Assembly: GCF_036323735.1 (NCBI RefSeq)
Contig: NC_086029.1
Location: forward strand, 15,615,857-15,679,856
DNA from: Rattus norvegicus
Taxonomy: Eukaryota; Chordata; Mammalia; Rodentia; Muridae
DNA: 64,000 nucleotides
Direction of reading: 5' to 3'
Every line of letters begins with the position of its first letter. Position 1 is the stretch's first letter. A program made the translations under genes and the position numbers. A model generated the notes under the pieces. That model was not told where the DNA came from, did no database searches, and saw nothing but the letters and a program-made list of their open reading frames with translations. This document shows, in pieces, positions 1-11,249 of the stretch.

Positions 1-115
1 ACAGCATGCTTGGCCAGCACATGCGAAGCCTTGGTTTGATTCCCCAGCGTTTCATAAAACAGGGTGAGAGTTGTACACCTATAACACTCAGCAGCTCTGG
101 TGGTGGAAACATTGA
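1..115 (+). repeat. ID/B4-like SINE fragment, cut by window start
   Basis: The first 60 bases resemble the right half of a tRNA-derived ID SINE, ending in a B-box-like stretch (ggtttgattccccagc, about 33-48). A B1-like piece follows (cacctataacactcagcag, about 76-94). An ID half joined to a B1 half is the layout of B4 SINEs. The left end lies outside the window. It is old, diverged and has no visible A-tail, so the family call is moderate. Confidence 0.5.
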
Positions 116-813
116 AGGTTATCCTTCTATCCACACTAAGTTTGAAGCCAGATCTGCTACATGAAAGCTAGTTTTAACAATTAATGATTTTATATGAATC
201 CTAGTCTTGTGATGGTGGTAGTTGTCCTGATTCAGTAGGGACCGTGCAAGAACTCACCACCTTTAAAAATGATATACATTCTCAGTCAGCTCCATTTGCC
301 ATGGGGGTGGCCAGCATTCGCTCAGACAAAGGGAAGCCCAAATTGAAACACTGGTTCCCTACCTCTGTCTTTCTAACCCACATACAGGCTGCCTTCCTAA
401 CCCAAGCAGGAGAATTAAATATTTGAGGTTTTTAATGCCATCCCTTTCAGCTTCCAAGGAAAGCTTCTGTTGGTCCAGATACTAAGAAGAAGGTGTAAGC
501 ACAAATCTTTATCTCAGAGGGCAGGGGCAGATTTCAGAAGGATAAATAATAAACATGAACTACTAACAAATGCAGCTATTTACTGTGTCAATAAACTAAA
601 TTGCCTCCATGTTTTTAGGTCATTGCATTCTCCTGTGTAGTTCAGGACAGAATATAAATTAAATGTTTACTAATCTTTAGGTCTACATCATGGGTCTTGT
701 ACTCAGAAACAAGGCCAGGTAGCTTTGGTCTTGTTTCCAAAAAAAAAAAGTGTTTAAGGTAAAGAATATTGAGTGGTTTATGTAACATTTAAAAGTGCGG
801 TTTGTTTGGAAAA

Positions 814-816
<3 letters not shown>
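116..816. other. AT-rich non-coding stretch, no feature recognised
   Basis: I see no gene, RNA or recognisable repeat here. The only open frame (244-426, 60 codons) has no family resemblance and no splice or promoter context, so I take it as chance. Confidence 0.5.
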
Positions 817-867
<51 letters not shown>

Positions 868-882
868 CACACATACACACAG

Positions 883-929
<47 letters not shown>
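817..929. repeat. Compound microsatellite (TC)n then (CA)/(CATA)n
   Basis: About 23 TC units (817-862) run directly into CA-rich and CATA units (863-929). Both strands are therefore open over short frames, which explains the Ser-Leu and Thr-His repeat peptides; these are not genes. The uninterrupted TC block is long enough to be length-polymorphic. Confidence 0.95.
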
Positions 930-933
<4 letters not shown>

Positions 934-2865
934 CTGTGGTATGCTAAATTATTTTCATGCCTCACTAGATCATGAGTTCATACAACAAATCTGTTAGCGT
1001 GGGACATTTAATAGAACAATACTCTTAATTTGTAAATAACAGTCAAAATGTCATTTTATTTTGATATTTTTTTTAAAATGAGCTTATTGACCATATTTTA
1101 ACAAAATTTAGATGGGTGGACTAGTCTGTTTTTCATCCCCTTTGTGCTAGAAGCAGCACATAATGGAGAATCATATTCAGAAAGGTAAATTTTGAGCAGA
1201 CAGTGAGGGAGTTCTGCAAACACCGAGGAACATACCATTGTAATCATCCCAGCTCAAAGTTAGAAGGCCATAATACTGATCTCTCACTACCACAATGGCG
1301 CTTAGATCTATTGATCTGTGGCTTGAAAGTTATACTCATGAGCATACAAGCAGCATTCAAATTCACAGAGCAAAGGTTACAAATAAAAGTAATAAAATAA
1401 AATAAAAGCTAGCATATTGTTTTATCCCCTTAGCCAAATGTCTGTCCATTTTTAGCACTTAGTTCAGATCTACTAGGAACCAAGGTAAGAATTGATGTCT
1501 GGGTCTCTGAATTCTGACAAAAAACTCACTTAAAGGTGTCCCAGAGGAACTGAAGCTGTAATGAGGGAAATGGTACCCTCTCAAGAGGTCACACCTGCCA
1601 AGACCATTTCCCCCCAGGTTGCTAGACTGGATGAAACACTATACCTCCACAATCTGGCTCTAGGACTCATAAAGCAGACTCAAGGCATTAACACAGCCCT
1701 GGAGATCAAATGACCTTTGCAAGGAATTATACCCAGAGTGCCTCACTGTTCTACAAGGATTAAATGAGATTATGTATGTCCAGGTTTGGCATAGTATAAA
1801 TATCAAAGTGTTTCTCTTTCTCTCTTCCCCCACTTCTCTCCACTTTCTTTCATTTGGTGACCACAGCTCCCTTATTTAGACTTACCAGTTTATAAAGGGG
1901 AGAGAAAATGAAAATTGACAGAGTAAGTACCTTTTCTTTAAATGGCATTGTGATGAATGTTGAAATCAGCATTTAGAAAAGTCAGGCTGATCAAACCACA
2001 TAACTCTCTGTCTCATAAAAGGTGCCCCGTACATTTTCATGTGCAGAATGCTTACCGAACATTCTTATTAAGCAACAGACTCCACTAAGTCTGATCCCCT
2101 GTGGCCTCTATGGCCTCAGTATCTGGATGTGTCTGTCTTCCTTGTTGGTTTTCTCTCTGTAATCTGCATTTTCCCACCTTTTGTAAGAGAGTGTTGGCTG
2201 CTATTTTTATTTTTGCTTGCTTATTTTTTGTTTGTTTCCTCATCACCAAGTGAAATAATAGTGATAATTTAGGGAGAAAGGGAAGAAAGTAAGGAAAAAA
2301 CAACACCGTAAGACACTGTCCATAACTCTGCCTCTTAGAGATTGACTAAAGCAGTTAGGCTCTTTGGCTTTCTCTCCTTTTACCAGACTATAATTAAAGC
2401 ATTTCTGTAGTTCTTTACAAAGTTAATGTACTGAGGGCTTTTTTGCAAGTGTTTACAGAAATATTGATTACAAAATCTTTGCATGCTTAAATTTTAATGA
2501 AACCAGTTTCCTAGGATATTTAAGGCATAATTTATTCACAAAGTCCTGTGGAGGCCCATGTTAATCATTTCTATTGGAATACTGTACTGAGAGCTGAGTA
2601 TTCTCATCAATTCATTAGGCAAGATGAATTGTATAGCCGTTCCATTGAACTGCTGAATAACTGTATCAGCACCAAGACACAGGAATTAAAACAACCTCTA
2701 CTCCAAATACAAGAAGTGCCAACTGTATAACACGCTACCTTTAAAGAATATGCTCTTGAAAATCCCTTGATAACTTGTTCGCATTAGATTTCCCAAGAGT
2801 TGCTAATACAAATTGTTAAACAATCGTCTCCACATACTACCTTTTTAGCAGCAGTTTAAGAGTGC
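930..2865. other. Unique-looking non-coding DNA
   Basis: No repeat family, RNA gene or convincing exon was recognised in about 1.9 kb. Short open frames at 1203-1400, 2085-2306 (minus) and 2548-2730 show no conserved motifs. Part of it could be single-copy sequence; I cannot assess conservation. Confidence 0.45.
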
Positions 2866-3200
2866 TAGAGAGATGACTCAGTGGGTAAAGAACTTGAAGT
2901 GCAAGTATGAGGCTCATGGTTTGAATCCAGAGAATATTTGTAAATGCCAGAAGTTGTGTATATCCGCAATGCCAGTGTTTCTGTGGTGAGAAGGAAGACA
3001 GCAATACCCAAAAGCTTGCAGGACAGTCAGCATGTTATATGTGAGTGCAACCCACAAAAAACCCTGCCTCAAAAAAAGAAGATAGCAAGAACCCACATTC
3101 AGTTGTGCTCTGACAACTACACACATGTCATTGCACATCCATTTAGTATATATTTATCCAAATGCAGGAACATGAACACATACACATATGCACCAGAGGG
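2866..3200 (+). repeat. B3-type SINE, diverged
   Basis: It starts with the tRNA-like head of B2/B3 SINEs (gctagagagatgactcagtg, A-box region, near 2869) and a B-box-like ggtttgaatcc near 2919. The tail shows the typical B3 features: ccctgcctcaaaaa, then a diverged tgctctgacaactacacac, and CA-rich sequence. B3 elements are Pol III retroposons mobilised by L1. Many substitutions indicate an old copy. Confidence 0.65.
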
Positions 3201-3324
3201 GGAAAAGATTCAAACACATTACTGATAACTTCATATTTTTTTAGTTAAATAAGAAACACATTTATTGCCTAAAGTGTGAACTCTCAGAGCTAGCTTGTAC
3301 CAAAAGTCAAAACAGACTGGCCTA

Positions 3325-4197
3325 CTGTGGTGGTTTGAATAGGTGTGGCCTCCACTAGGCTCATGTGTTTGAAAGCTACCAGATGTAGATCTCTCCTGAG
3401 AGACACAGCCAGAATACAGCAAATACATAGGCGAATGCCAGCAGCAAACCACTGAACTGAGAATGGGACCCCCGTTGAAGGAATCAGAGAAAGGACTGGA
3501 AGAGCTTGAAGCGGCTCGAGACCCCATATGAACAACAATGCCAACCAACCAGAGCTTCCAGGGACTAAGTGACTACCCAAAGACTATACATGGACTGACC
3601 CTGGGCTCCAACCTCATAGGTAGCAATGAATAGCCTAGTAAGAGCACCAGTGGAAGGGGAAGCCCTTGGTCCTGCCAAGACTGAACCCCCAGTGAACGTG
3701 ATTGTTGGGGGAGGCCAGTAATGGGGGAAGGATGGGGAGGGGAACACCTATAGAGAAGGGGAGGGAGAGGGGTTAGGGGGATGTTGGCCTGGAAACCAGG
3801 AAAGGGAATAACATTTGAAATTTAAAGAAGAAATACCCAAGTTAATAAAGATGGAGGGAGGAAAAAAAAGAAAAGAAAACTGGACCCATTGGGAATGGCA
3901 CTATTAGGAGGTGTGGTCTTGATGGAGTTAGTGTGTCACTGTGGGGGCGGGCTTTGGGTTCTCCTAAGCTCCAGCTACTGAGAAAGACAGTCTCTTTCTG
4001 CTTACTTCCCATCAAGATGTGGAACTCTTAGGTCTTTCTCCAAGACCATGTCTGCCTGCATGCCACCATGCTGCTTGCCAAGAGTATAGTGGATTAAATC
4101 TCTTAAACTATAAGCCATCCCCAATTAAACATTTTCCTTTATAAGAGCTGTCATGATCATGCTATACTTTATAGCAATGAAACCTTAACTAAGACAC
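3325..4197 (+). mobile_element. URR1-like (hAT-type) rodent repeat, interrupted by L1
   Basis: The left part (about 3325-3380, starting tgtggtggtttgaataggtg) and right part (about 3873-4197, ending in aaccttaactaagacac) read as one rodent dispersed repeat once the inserted L1 at 3381-3872 is set aside. I recognise it as the non-autonomous URR1/hAT-Charlie-like family. The family name is from memory and should be checked; the terminal structure could not be confirmed. A reverse-orientation relative lies at 44565-44895. Confidence 0.55.
3381..3872 (+). mobile_element. Young L1, 3' UTR only (5'-truncated)
   Basis: The sequence is closely similar to the 3' UTR of the full-length L1 at 11250-17695, starting at the tgtagatctctcctgagag segment. 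It contains the G-rich tract and ends at aagttaataaag. After that come about 11 bases not found in the other copies (atggagggagg), then an A-rich tail. It sits inside the URR1-like repeat. Possible short, imperfect TSD: gaaagct / gaaaact. It encodes nothing. Confidence 0.85.
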
Positions 4198-4289
4198 ATA
4201 TTTTTTAATCCCTTAAAAAGTACTAATTTAACCAATCCATTGTAACAAAGGTAGCTGCAAAATAACAATTCAAAGATTTACTACACATC

Positions 4290-4600
4290 TCCATATTAGT
4301 TTCTTTTAGTTGTGATCAAATACCATGAATCTTATAGCAAAAGTTATTTATAGCAAAAGTAACTTATAGCAACAAGTAACTTATAGCAAAAGTTAGGGAG
4401 TCACAGCAGCAGGATGCTAGAGCAGAAATGGGGAAGTCACCTCTTCAGTCCCAAATATGAAGAAGAGACTAAACTGGAGGTGGGGTGAGGCTGTACATTC
4501 CCAAAGCCTACTCCTACCCCAGTAAGACTCCACCACTTAAATACTCCATAATCTCCGCAAGGTTCCGAGGGTGTCAGCAGTTGAAGTAAGGGCATTGATT
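4290..4600. repeat. Diverged rodent repeat with a 16-bp tandem
   Basis: The start (gtttcttttagttgtgatc, near 4301) resembles a medium-reiteration rodent repeat. Within it, 4331-4395 is four copies of a 16-17 bp unit (cttatagcaaaagtta with small changes). Family not identified with confidence. Confidence 0.4.
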
Positions 4601-4689
4601 GGCATATAATTTGGATTAATAAAGAATAGGATCCTATAACTTGGGATGAGAATGTGTGGAAGGATCCTGTTGAAGCTGAGAACTTAGAA

Positions 4690-6055
4690 TTCTCAAGGAT
4701 TTACCTCACCTGAGGAAATAGTACCCTCAGCCTCACCCCTTGAAATAATGCCTTTTTCATATGAAGAAATGAATCCTCATTGCCTGAGAAACCAGCAGTG
4801 ACTTCGTCTGAAGAACAGGACAGGTTGATGTTCCTCAAGACCCACCAATAGTTGCCTCTAATCAGACTCAAGGCAAAACAGGCCCCAAGAGGGAAGGTAC
4901 AGAGTGTAGTCCATGAGAATGTATGCTTCATTACTAAGGAGCTTGATGAGTTTTCTAATTCATTCAAACAGAAGTCTGGGGAATATGTATGGGAATGGAT
5001 TTTAAGACTGTGGGATAATGGTAAAAGGAAAAAAAGTTTATTGTTATGGGCCCTCTGAGTAGATTCTGGGTTTAATATGGAAACTTGAATGTTTAAAAAA
5101 AGTATCAAATGTTTGTTTAAATGCTTGGCTGAAGCATTTATCAAATGTTGGCCTACTGAAAAGGAGGTGGAGATGCCTGGTATCCCTTGGATAGTGTTGA
5201 TAAAGGGATTTTAAGGCTTGGGGAAATAGCAAGACTAGAGCACCACTAGCATTAATTGTGCCCCAAGGTAACAAGGGCAAGGTGGTAGCATTGAACTGCT
5301 AGAGGCCAGGTGATTGCAGTTACTATAATAAACAACTTAGACAAAACAACATTCATCATAACCTATTCCATAATGGCCAGCACAGGAGAGGTGAAATGTA
5401 TAATGGAATGACTCTTATGGATCTTTGGTACCGGTTAATTACTCATAGTATTTCCAGGCATGAAATAGACAAGAACTCAACTGCATTTCTGTTTGCTCTG
5501 TATATGCAGAAAAATTCTCAAACAAATGAAAGAAAGGCGACATTGAATTGTACCAAAAGGCAATCTGGGCCAGTGAATCAATTTCCAGATTTGTACCAAC
5601 TTGCACAGCCAGAATCCATTGAATGAAGTGATGACCAAGTTCCCCTGAGGAAGGACCTTGATAAGACACCTAAAAGTTTTGCTGTTAGCCTTTCTCCAGT
5701 TCTTTCCCAGAGAGGGTAACTGTACACTAGGAATAAGGAAATAATCAGACTTTCTTGGGTTTACTGGATACTGGTTCTAAATTGACGCTGATTCCAGATT
5801 CCCAAGGAATGTTGTGACCCTCCAGGTAAAGTAAGGGCTTTTGTAACCCCGGTGATGTCCAAGTCACAATAGGTTCCCAAATTCATCCTATGGTTATTTC
5901 TCCAGTTCCAGAATGTATAATTGGGATAGATATACTTAGAAGTTGGTATAACTCTCACATTTGTTCCCTGACCTGTGGAGTCAGGGCAATTATGGATGAA
6001 AAGGCTGAATGGAATCCTTTAGAGCTGCCTCTGCCAAAGAAAGGAGTGAATTAAA
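4690..6055 (+). pseudogene. Endogenous retrovirus gag-protease remnant
   Basis: This is a decayed retroviral internal region read on the plus strand. The 4850-5040 part gives a capsid-like peptide rich in Phe, Glu and Trp, consistent with the gag capsid region. At 5761-5800 the sequence gives Leu-Leu-Asp-Thr-Gly-Ser, the active-site signature of a retroviral aspartic protease (DTGS codons 5767-5778), soon followed by a stop. A further protease-like stretch with Ile-Gly-Ile-Asp extends to about 6050. Frames shift repeatedly and stops are common, so it cannot make a protein. No LTRs were recognised at either side. A class III (ERV-L-like) origin is my inference from the overall look of the protease region. 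Confidence 0.6.
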
Positions 6056-6084
6056 AATGGTATTATATTCCTGTATAGATTGAA

Positions 6085-6255
6085 GAAATGAAAAGCTTAA
6101 ACCCAGGCAAGGAGACACACACAGAGGCAATCAGATCTGTGAGCTCAAAGCCAGCCTGGGACAGAGAAAATTCCAAGTAAAGAACAGCTTAGCTCCAGGT
6201 GTGGTGGTACATATCGTTAATGTGGGCCATACTGTCTGCTGGAGGCCTAGAGAAG
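6085..6255 (+). repeat. B1-derived SINE fragments
   Basis: The 6121-6165 part matches B1 (agaggcaatcagatctgtga, then agctcaaagccagcctggg). Around 6195-6220 a second B1-like head appears (aggtgtggtggtacatat). B1 is a 7SL-derived Pol III SINE. Divergence is high. Confidence 0.55.
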
Positions 6256-6734
6256 GACAATGGAAGAAGGAAGGCTCACTCTTCTTCCCCTGCTTGCGCT
6301 TACTTGCCAGCACGTCTGTTGGAACCTACTTTGTCAGGACTCTAGCTTATACCAGCTGAAACACCTAGTCTCATGACACTGAGCAACTACTAGACTCCTG
6401 GACTTCCCAGTCACAGCTGCCCATTGTTGTGTTAGTTGGACTGTAGACAGTAAGTCATTCCAATAATTTCCCCAAATACATAAGGACATCCCATAAGTTA
6501 TGTGACTCTAGAGAACCTGAATAATATACATACATATATAAATACATAAATGATAAATAAATAGAATGATAAACAAACCAATGATAGATATGACAGAATG
6601 TGTAGATATGTTAAAATGTATGGAAAGTTCAATGTTGCATGGATATCAATATCTAACATGGAAGAAAATAGCCTAAACCCAAAAGTAGAAATTCGAGATT
6701 TGTTCTGAACCATACAAACAACTGTATCTTTAAA

Positions 6735-8203
6735 ATGTACTTCTTAGGTTTACTTTTACTATTTGACAAAGACTTGCATTTTATTATGGCATTCTTCAAA
6801 AGGAATTTGTGTCATACCTTTTGTCCATCACTTTCTTCCCCCCGCCCTCTGCCCTCCCACTGACGTCCCTTACAGTTCCATGTCACACACAGGTGGTCTT
6901 TTCCTTCATTCTTTTTGTCAACATCTGTTATAGTAACAAGCCTGACTTCATAGTTGTATCACTCTCACAAGCTCTTATTTATGAACACAGATCCATTCAC
7001 AGTATCTACGTATGAGTGAGGACAGATCTTTGTGTTTTTGAGACAATCACCCCACTCACCATAATCTTTTCCAGTTCCATTCACTTCCCTTCAAATTTCC
7101 TATTTTCATTTTCAACACAGCTGACTAACATTCTTTTTTTTTATTAACTTGAGTATTTCTTATATACATTTCAAGTGTTATTCCCTTTCCCGGTTTCCGG
7201 GCAAACATCCCCCTAATCCCTCCCCCTCCCCTTCTTTATGGGTGTTCCCCTCCCCATCCTCCCCCCCCATTGCCGCCCTCCCCCCAACAGTCTAGTTCAC
7301 TGGGGGTTCAGTCTTAGCAGGACCCAGGGCTTCCCCTTCCACTGGTGCTCTTACTAGGCTATTCATTGCTACCTATGAGGTCAGAGTCCAGGGTCAGTCC
7401 ATGTATAGTCTTTAGGTAGTGGCTTAGTCCCTGGAAGCTCTGGTTGCTTGGCATTGTTGTACATATGGGGTCTGGAGCCCCTTCAAGCTCTTCCAGTTCT
7501 TTCTCTGATTCCTTCAACGGGGGTCCTATTCTCAGTTCAGTGGTATGCTGCTGGCATTCGCCTCCGTATTTGCTGTATTCTGGCTGTGTCTCTCAGGAGA
7601 GATCTACATCCGGCTCCTGTCGGCCTGCACTTCTTTGCTTCATCTATCTTGTCTAATTGGATGGCTGTATATGTGTGGGCCACATGTGGGGCAGGCTCTG
7701 AATGGGTGTTCCTTCTGTGTCTGTTTTAATCTTTGCCTCTCTATTCCCTGCCAAGGGTATTCTTGTTCCCCTTTTAAAGAAGGAGTGAAGCATTCACATT
7801 TTGATCATCTGTCTTGAGTTTCATTTGTTCTAGGCATCTAGGGTAATTCAAGCATTTGGGCTAATAGCCACTTATCAATGAGTGCATACCATGTGTGTTT
7901 TTCTGTGATTGGGTTACCTCACTCAGGATGATATTTTCCAGTTCCAACCATTTGCCTACGAATTTACAACATTCTATTATGTATGCTACATTTTCATTAT
8001 CCATGTATACTTCTGTTTTCCTTCTATGGTGAAGCAATAAATATGGATGTCTAAATATTCCTGGAGTCAGATATAGAGCCTACGGGTATATACCCAAGAG
8101 TGCTATAGCATGGTCATTTGGTAGTTTTATTTTTAAATTTTTTGAGGATTCTCATCCTGATTTTCATAGTAGTTGTTCTAGTTTACACTGATGAGCAATC
8201 CCA
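6735..8203 (-). mobile_element. Older (Lx-like) L1 fragment, split by a younger L1
   Basis: Left (about 6735-7134) and right (about 7968-8203) parts are minus-strand L1 3' sequence, joined in register across the younger insertion at 7135-7967. The right part carries the ORF2 C-terminal region (gggtatatacccaagagtgc, near 8084). It is much more diverged than the insertion. No intact frame. The left boundary is uncertain. Confidence 0.55.
7135..7967 (-). mobile_element. Young L1, 5'-truncated (3' UTR plus end of ORF2)
   Basis: Read on the minus strand it begins in the last codons of ORF2, passes through the 3' UTR and its polypurine tract (seen as C-rich here) and ends in an A-tail (T-run from 7135). 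A short direct repeat AACATTCT at 7127-7134 and 7968-7975 is the likely TSD. The insert lies within the older L1 at 6735-8203, so it is the later event. The minus-strand C-terminal ORF2 remnant is too short to function. Confidence 0.85.
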
Positions 8204-8300
8204 ATGAAATGCATTTTTAATCTGACTGTACTTTTAGCTTTTTTCCTCATTACTATTAGTAAGAAAAATTATATCATAATTATAATAAAAGATCAGTTTA

Positions 8301-8477
8301 TAGGAGCTGTAGAGATGGCTCAGTGTTTAAGTGCATTGGCTGCTCTTCCAGAGGTCCTGAGTTCAATTCCCAGCAACCACACGGTGGCTCACAATCATCT
8401 GTAAGGAGATTCAATGCCTTCTTCTGGTGTGTCTGAAGAGAGCAACAGTGTACTCATAAAATAAATAATTATATTTT
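8301..8477 (+). repeat. B2 SINE
   Basis: It has the B2 head tagagatggctcagtgtttaa (A box) and gagttcaattcccagcaacc (B box), the body with ggtggctcacaatcatctgt, and an AATAAA-rich tail. The flanking repeat aaaagatcagtt (8287-8298) / aaaaaatcagtt (8478-8489) is a one-mismatch TSD. B2 is tRNA-derived and transcribed by Pol III. Confidence 0.85.
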
Positions 8478-8644
8478 AAAAAATCAGTTAATACTTTCTT
8501 ACAAATGGCATGAAACCAGTTCATTATTAATGGAACATAACTAAGTTCCCCATATAACATCATAAGTCTTAGTGTTTCAATCATAAACTATGTCTAATCC
8601 AACCAACAGTTAAATTAAGGAGTCATATTTTTACTGTCAGTGTT

Positions 8645-8772
8645 TTTTTTTTTGTTTTGTTTTTTTGTTTTTTTTTTTTTGTTTTTTTTTTTTTTTTTTG
8701 AGCTGGGGACCAAACTCAGGGACTTGCGCTTGCTAGGCAAGTGCTCTACCACTGAGCTAGATCCCCAACCCC
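8645..8772 (-). repeat. ID SINE, minus strand, with perfect 13-bp TSD
   Basis: Read on the minus strand this is a rat ID element: ggggttggggatctagctca, an A box, then gcgcaagtccctgagtttggtcccc (B-box region), and an A-rich tail, seen as T-runs from 8645 to 8699. The TSD TACTGTCAGTGTT occurs at 8632-8644 and 8773-8785 with no mismatch. ID elements derive from BC1/tRNA-Ala-like RNA and are very abundant in rat. Confidence 0.9.
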
Positions 8773-9197
8773 TACTGTCAGTGTTAATAGCTCATAGACT
8801 CGCCATTTGTTTTACTGTTTCTCTAAACATGAGAAAAGTCTATTTCACAGATTAATTTTAGAGACTCAATACGTGTGTTTGAGAATTCATATTATTAATC
8901 AGCCATGAGACAAGAACTTGTTGTGAAGTTGAGGTCTTAGAACCAGGAGTGAATTTAATGGTGCCATTTGTAAATAGTTAAATTCCAGTTTGACTATCAC
9001 AAAGAACAGCAGTAGTAAAGAATAGCGTTAAGAGTGGAAGTGCTATATTTTTAAGAACTAGTTTATATTCAACACCAAAGCACAGATTCTAAAGATGTTA
9101 AAGTCATGTCATAAGCAGTCAATCAGAAGATTTGGTCAGAGCCACAGAAGCCAAATTGCTTTTTAAAAAAAAAGAGAATTATGATTTACATAGGAAC

Positions 9198-9274
9198 AGA
9201 TGCACACACTATACACATAGACACACAAACAAACTCACACATACATATTCTCTCTCACACACACACATATACAA
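9198..9274. repeat. CA-rich degenerate microsatellite
   Basis: Interrupted (CA)n, ACAT and TCTC units. It explains two overlapping Thr/His-rich open frames here, which are not genes. Confidence 0.85.
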
Positions 9275-9592
9275 TCCAGAAGCCACTGCAACCAGAGATT
9301 TTGATGAATACTAGATACCCGACCTTTATCTATAGTGCAAGTATAGATTGTCACAGACTTTAAGGATGGATTGTTTATAGCTATAGGAATGACTCACAGT
9401 GTGACAGAAAACCCCAAATTCTGTAGGGGGACATACCCTCAGGGTAGTCTAAGCTTGGGACCTTAATTACTCTGTCATCTGGATTTTTGTTCACCCAACT
9501 CAGGGTGACAACTTGGTCCATAAAGTGAAGCCTGTATGGTAATGATTATTTTCTTACAGTATTTGATTTTTTTCTATTAAATACTTTGGAAT

Positions 9593-9612
9593 TGTTTGTT
9601 TGTTTGTTTGTT
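9593..9612. repeat. (TTTG)n microsatellite
   Basis: Five tandem TTTG/TGTT units. Confidence 0.85.
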
Positions 9613-11249
9613 CTGACTTAGTTTGGATAGGTTTTCTCAGCAATGATCAGGTAAAAGGCCTCCCTAATTCAGACAGAGCCAGTGGCCCTAAGGGAACAAA
9701 ATAATATGTCACTGATGCCTTTGCCACAGATGTTAGTGACTATCCCCGCTTTCATAGCATTCTATAGTAAAGAATGATTTAATACTGTATTGTTTCATTT
9801 CACAAATGACCCATAAAATGAGTATTGGATGTCCTTACAAATACTAAATACAAGGGCACCGAATTTACTGGAAAATGTGACAAAAATAGAAATCCAAGAA
9901 GGCGACCCTGGAACTAAATTTCTTGACTCTTAAATTATATTCAACTCAACCTGCTGGCAATCTGGTACACAGCTGCTGCGAGGTGAGCCCAGAACTTCAC
10001 TTCACACTCTACAGAATAAAATGGTTTTTCTGCTTGCTTCATTTTGTATAATTAAGTACTGAGCATCCAGAGGGAGGAAAAAAAATCCGGTTTAGAGAAA
10101 ATTTTCCCACATGACTTAATCCTAGACTTTTTTCTCCCTTGAAGAGATCTGAATCATTTTCATCTCTGATACTCAGCCAGTGTAGCAGCAAACCCCACAC
10201 TGTCTAAGCCCTACTGCCAAAGACTAGGCAACTTATTGGAATACCTAGCAAATTTCTGCAAGTGGATGCTTCCAGATTTTTCAGAAGGGAGGGAAGTTGA
10301 ATGGGAGACAGAGATGGAGGAGGGATGGATACAAGCAGAGACTAAAGTGGAGGAAAGAACTGCTGAAGCATGGCTAATCAGACAGGACACTTCATGCATA
10401 TTATGGACCCTTTGTGATAATAAAATTGGAATCAAATTGCCTATCCAAGCCACTTGAGGCATCCTGCATCTTTAATTTTTAAAGTTATGAAGACACTTGA
10501 CACAGAAGGGGATCAATTATCATGAGTTTTCGTGCAAATACTTACTTAAGCCATGCCGTGGGTCAGAGGCAGTAGGGAAATTGCAGGCTTGCAGCCACAT
10601 AATAGCAGCTAATTACACTGCTCTGTGGACCCTCTCCAGTGGGCTCAGTTGGCAGTAATGGTCATGGTTGATTTATTTGAATTCATTTTCAGGGGCCTGA
10701 AGTTATAATAAATTTATGTATTTGCTGAAGATAACTGGTTTGGATTGTGAAACCACCAAAACATGAAAACAAAAGGGATTCCTCCAGTTAACTTGTTAGG
10801 AATTCAAATCCTTGGGAAAAAATAATAACTTGGCAATGCATTACATTTTTTATATATGGAAGCTTAATATTTATTTAATGAGGTTCCCCAAAGCAATGGG
10901 GGAGATACTCTTTAGTGAGGTTAAAAATACCATGTTACTTTTAAAGTAAAGATTTTCATCATTACTTAATTTCTATAGTTTGATTCTTAAATGGTTATGT
11001 ATAAAAGCCTTGTTCCTGAAACTTGGCATTATTTAGAAGTGGCAGCACCATTAGGGAGTGGAATAGAGTCCTCTGGCATGTGACAGAGAAAGCCTCCATC
11101 TTGAATACATCCAGGTAGATGAGAACAGCTAGCAGAGGGTTTTAGTTCATATAAAGAAAATTCATCAATTATTTTAACTTCTGTTAACCATAATTTTAAG
11201 ACTTTCTTAGGCCTTGGTATGTTTCTGAATTATTAAAACCAATTGGACA

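Larger units (their letters stand above)
8786..11234. other. Mostly unique non-coding DNA
   Basis: Apart from two microsatellites (9198-9274 and 9593-9612) no repeats were recognised. Opposed open frames at 10211-10462 (minus) and 10236-10457 (plus) overlap and lack recognisable motifs. The 10540-10760 part contains homeodomain-type TAATTA and looks less repeat-like than its surroundings; see findings. Confidence 0.45.

Noticed and set aside
2944..3580. Overlapping frames of about 93-105 codons
   Set aside because: They lie in a B3 SINE and in L1 3' UTR; the same minus-strand peptides occur in every other copy of that 3' UTR (7444, 17154, 49710, 62903).
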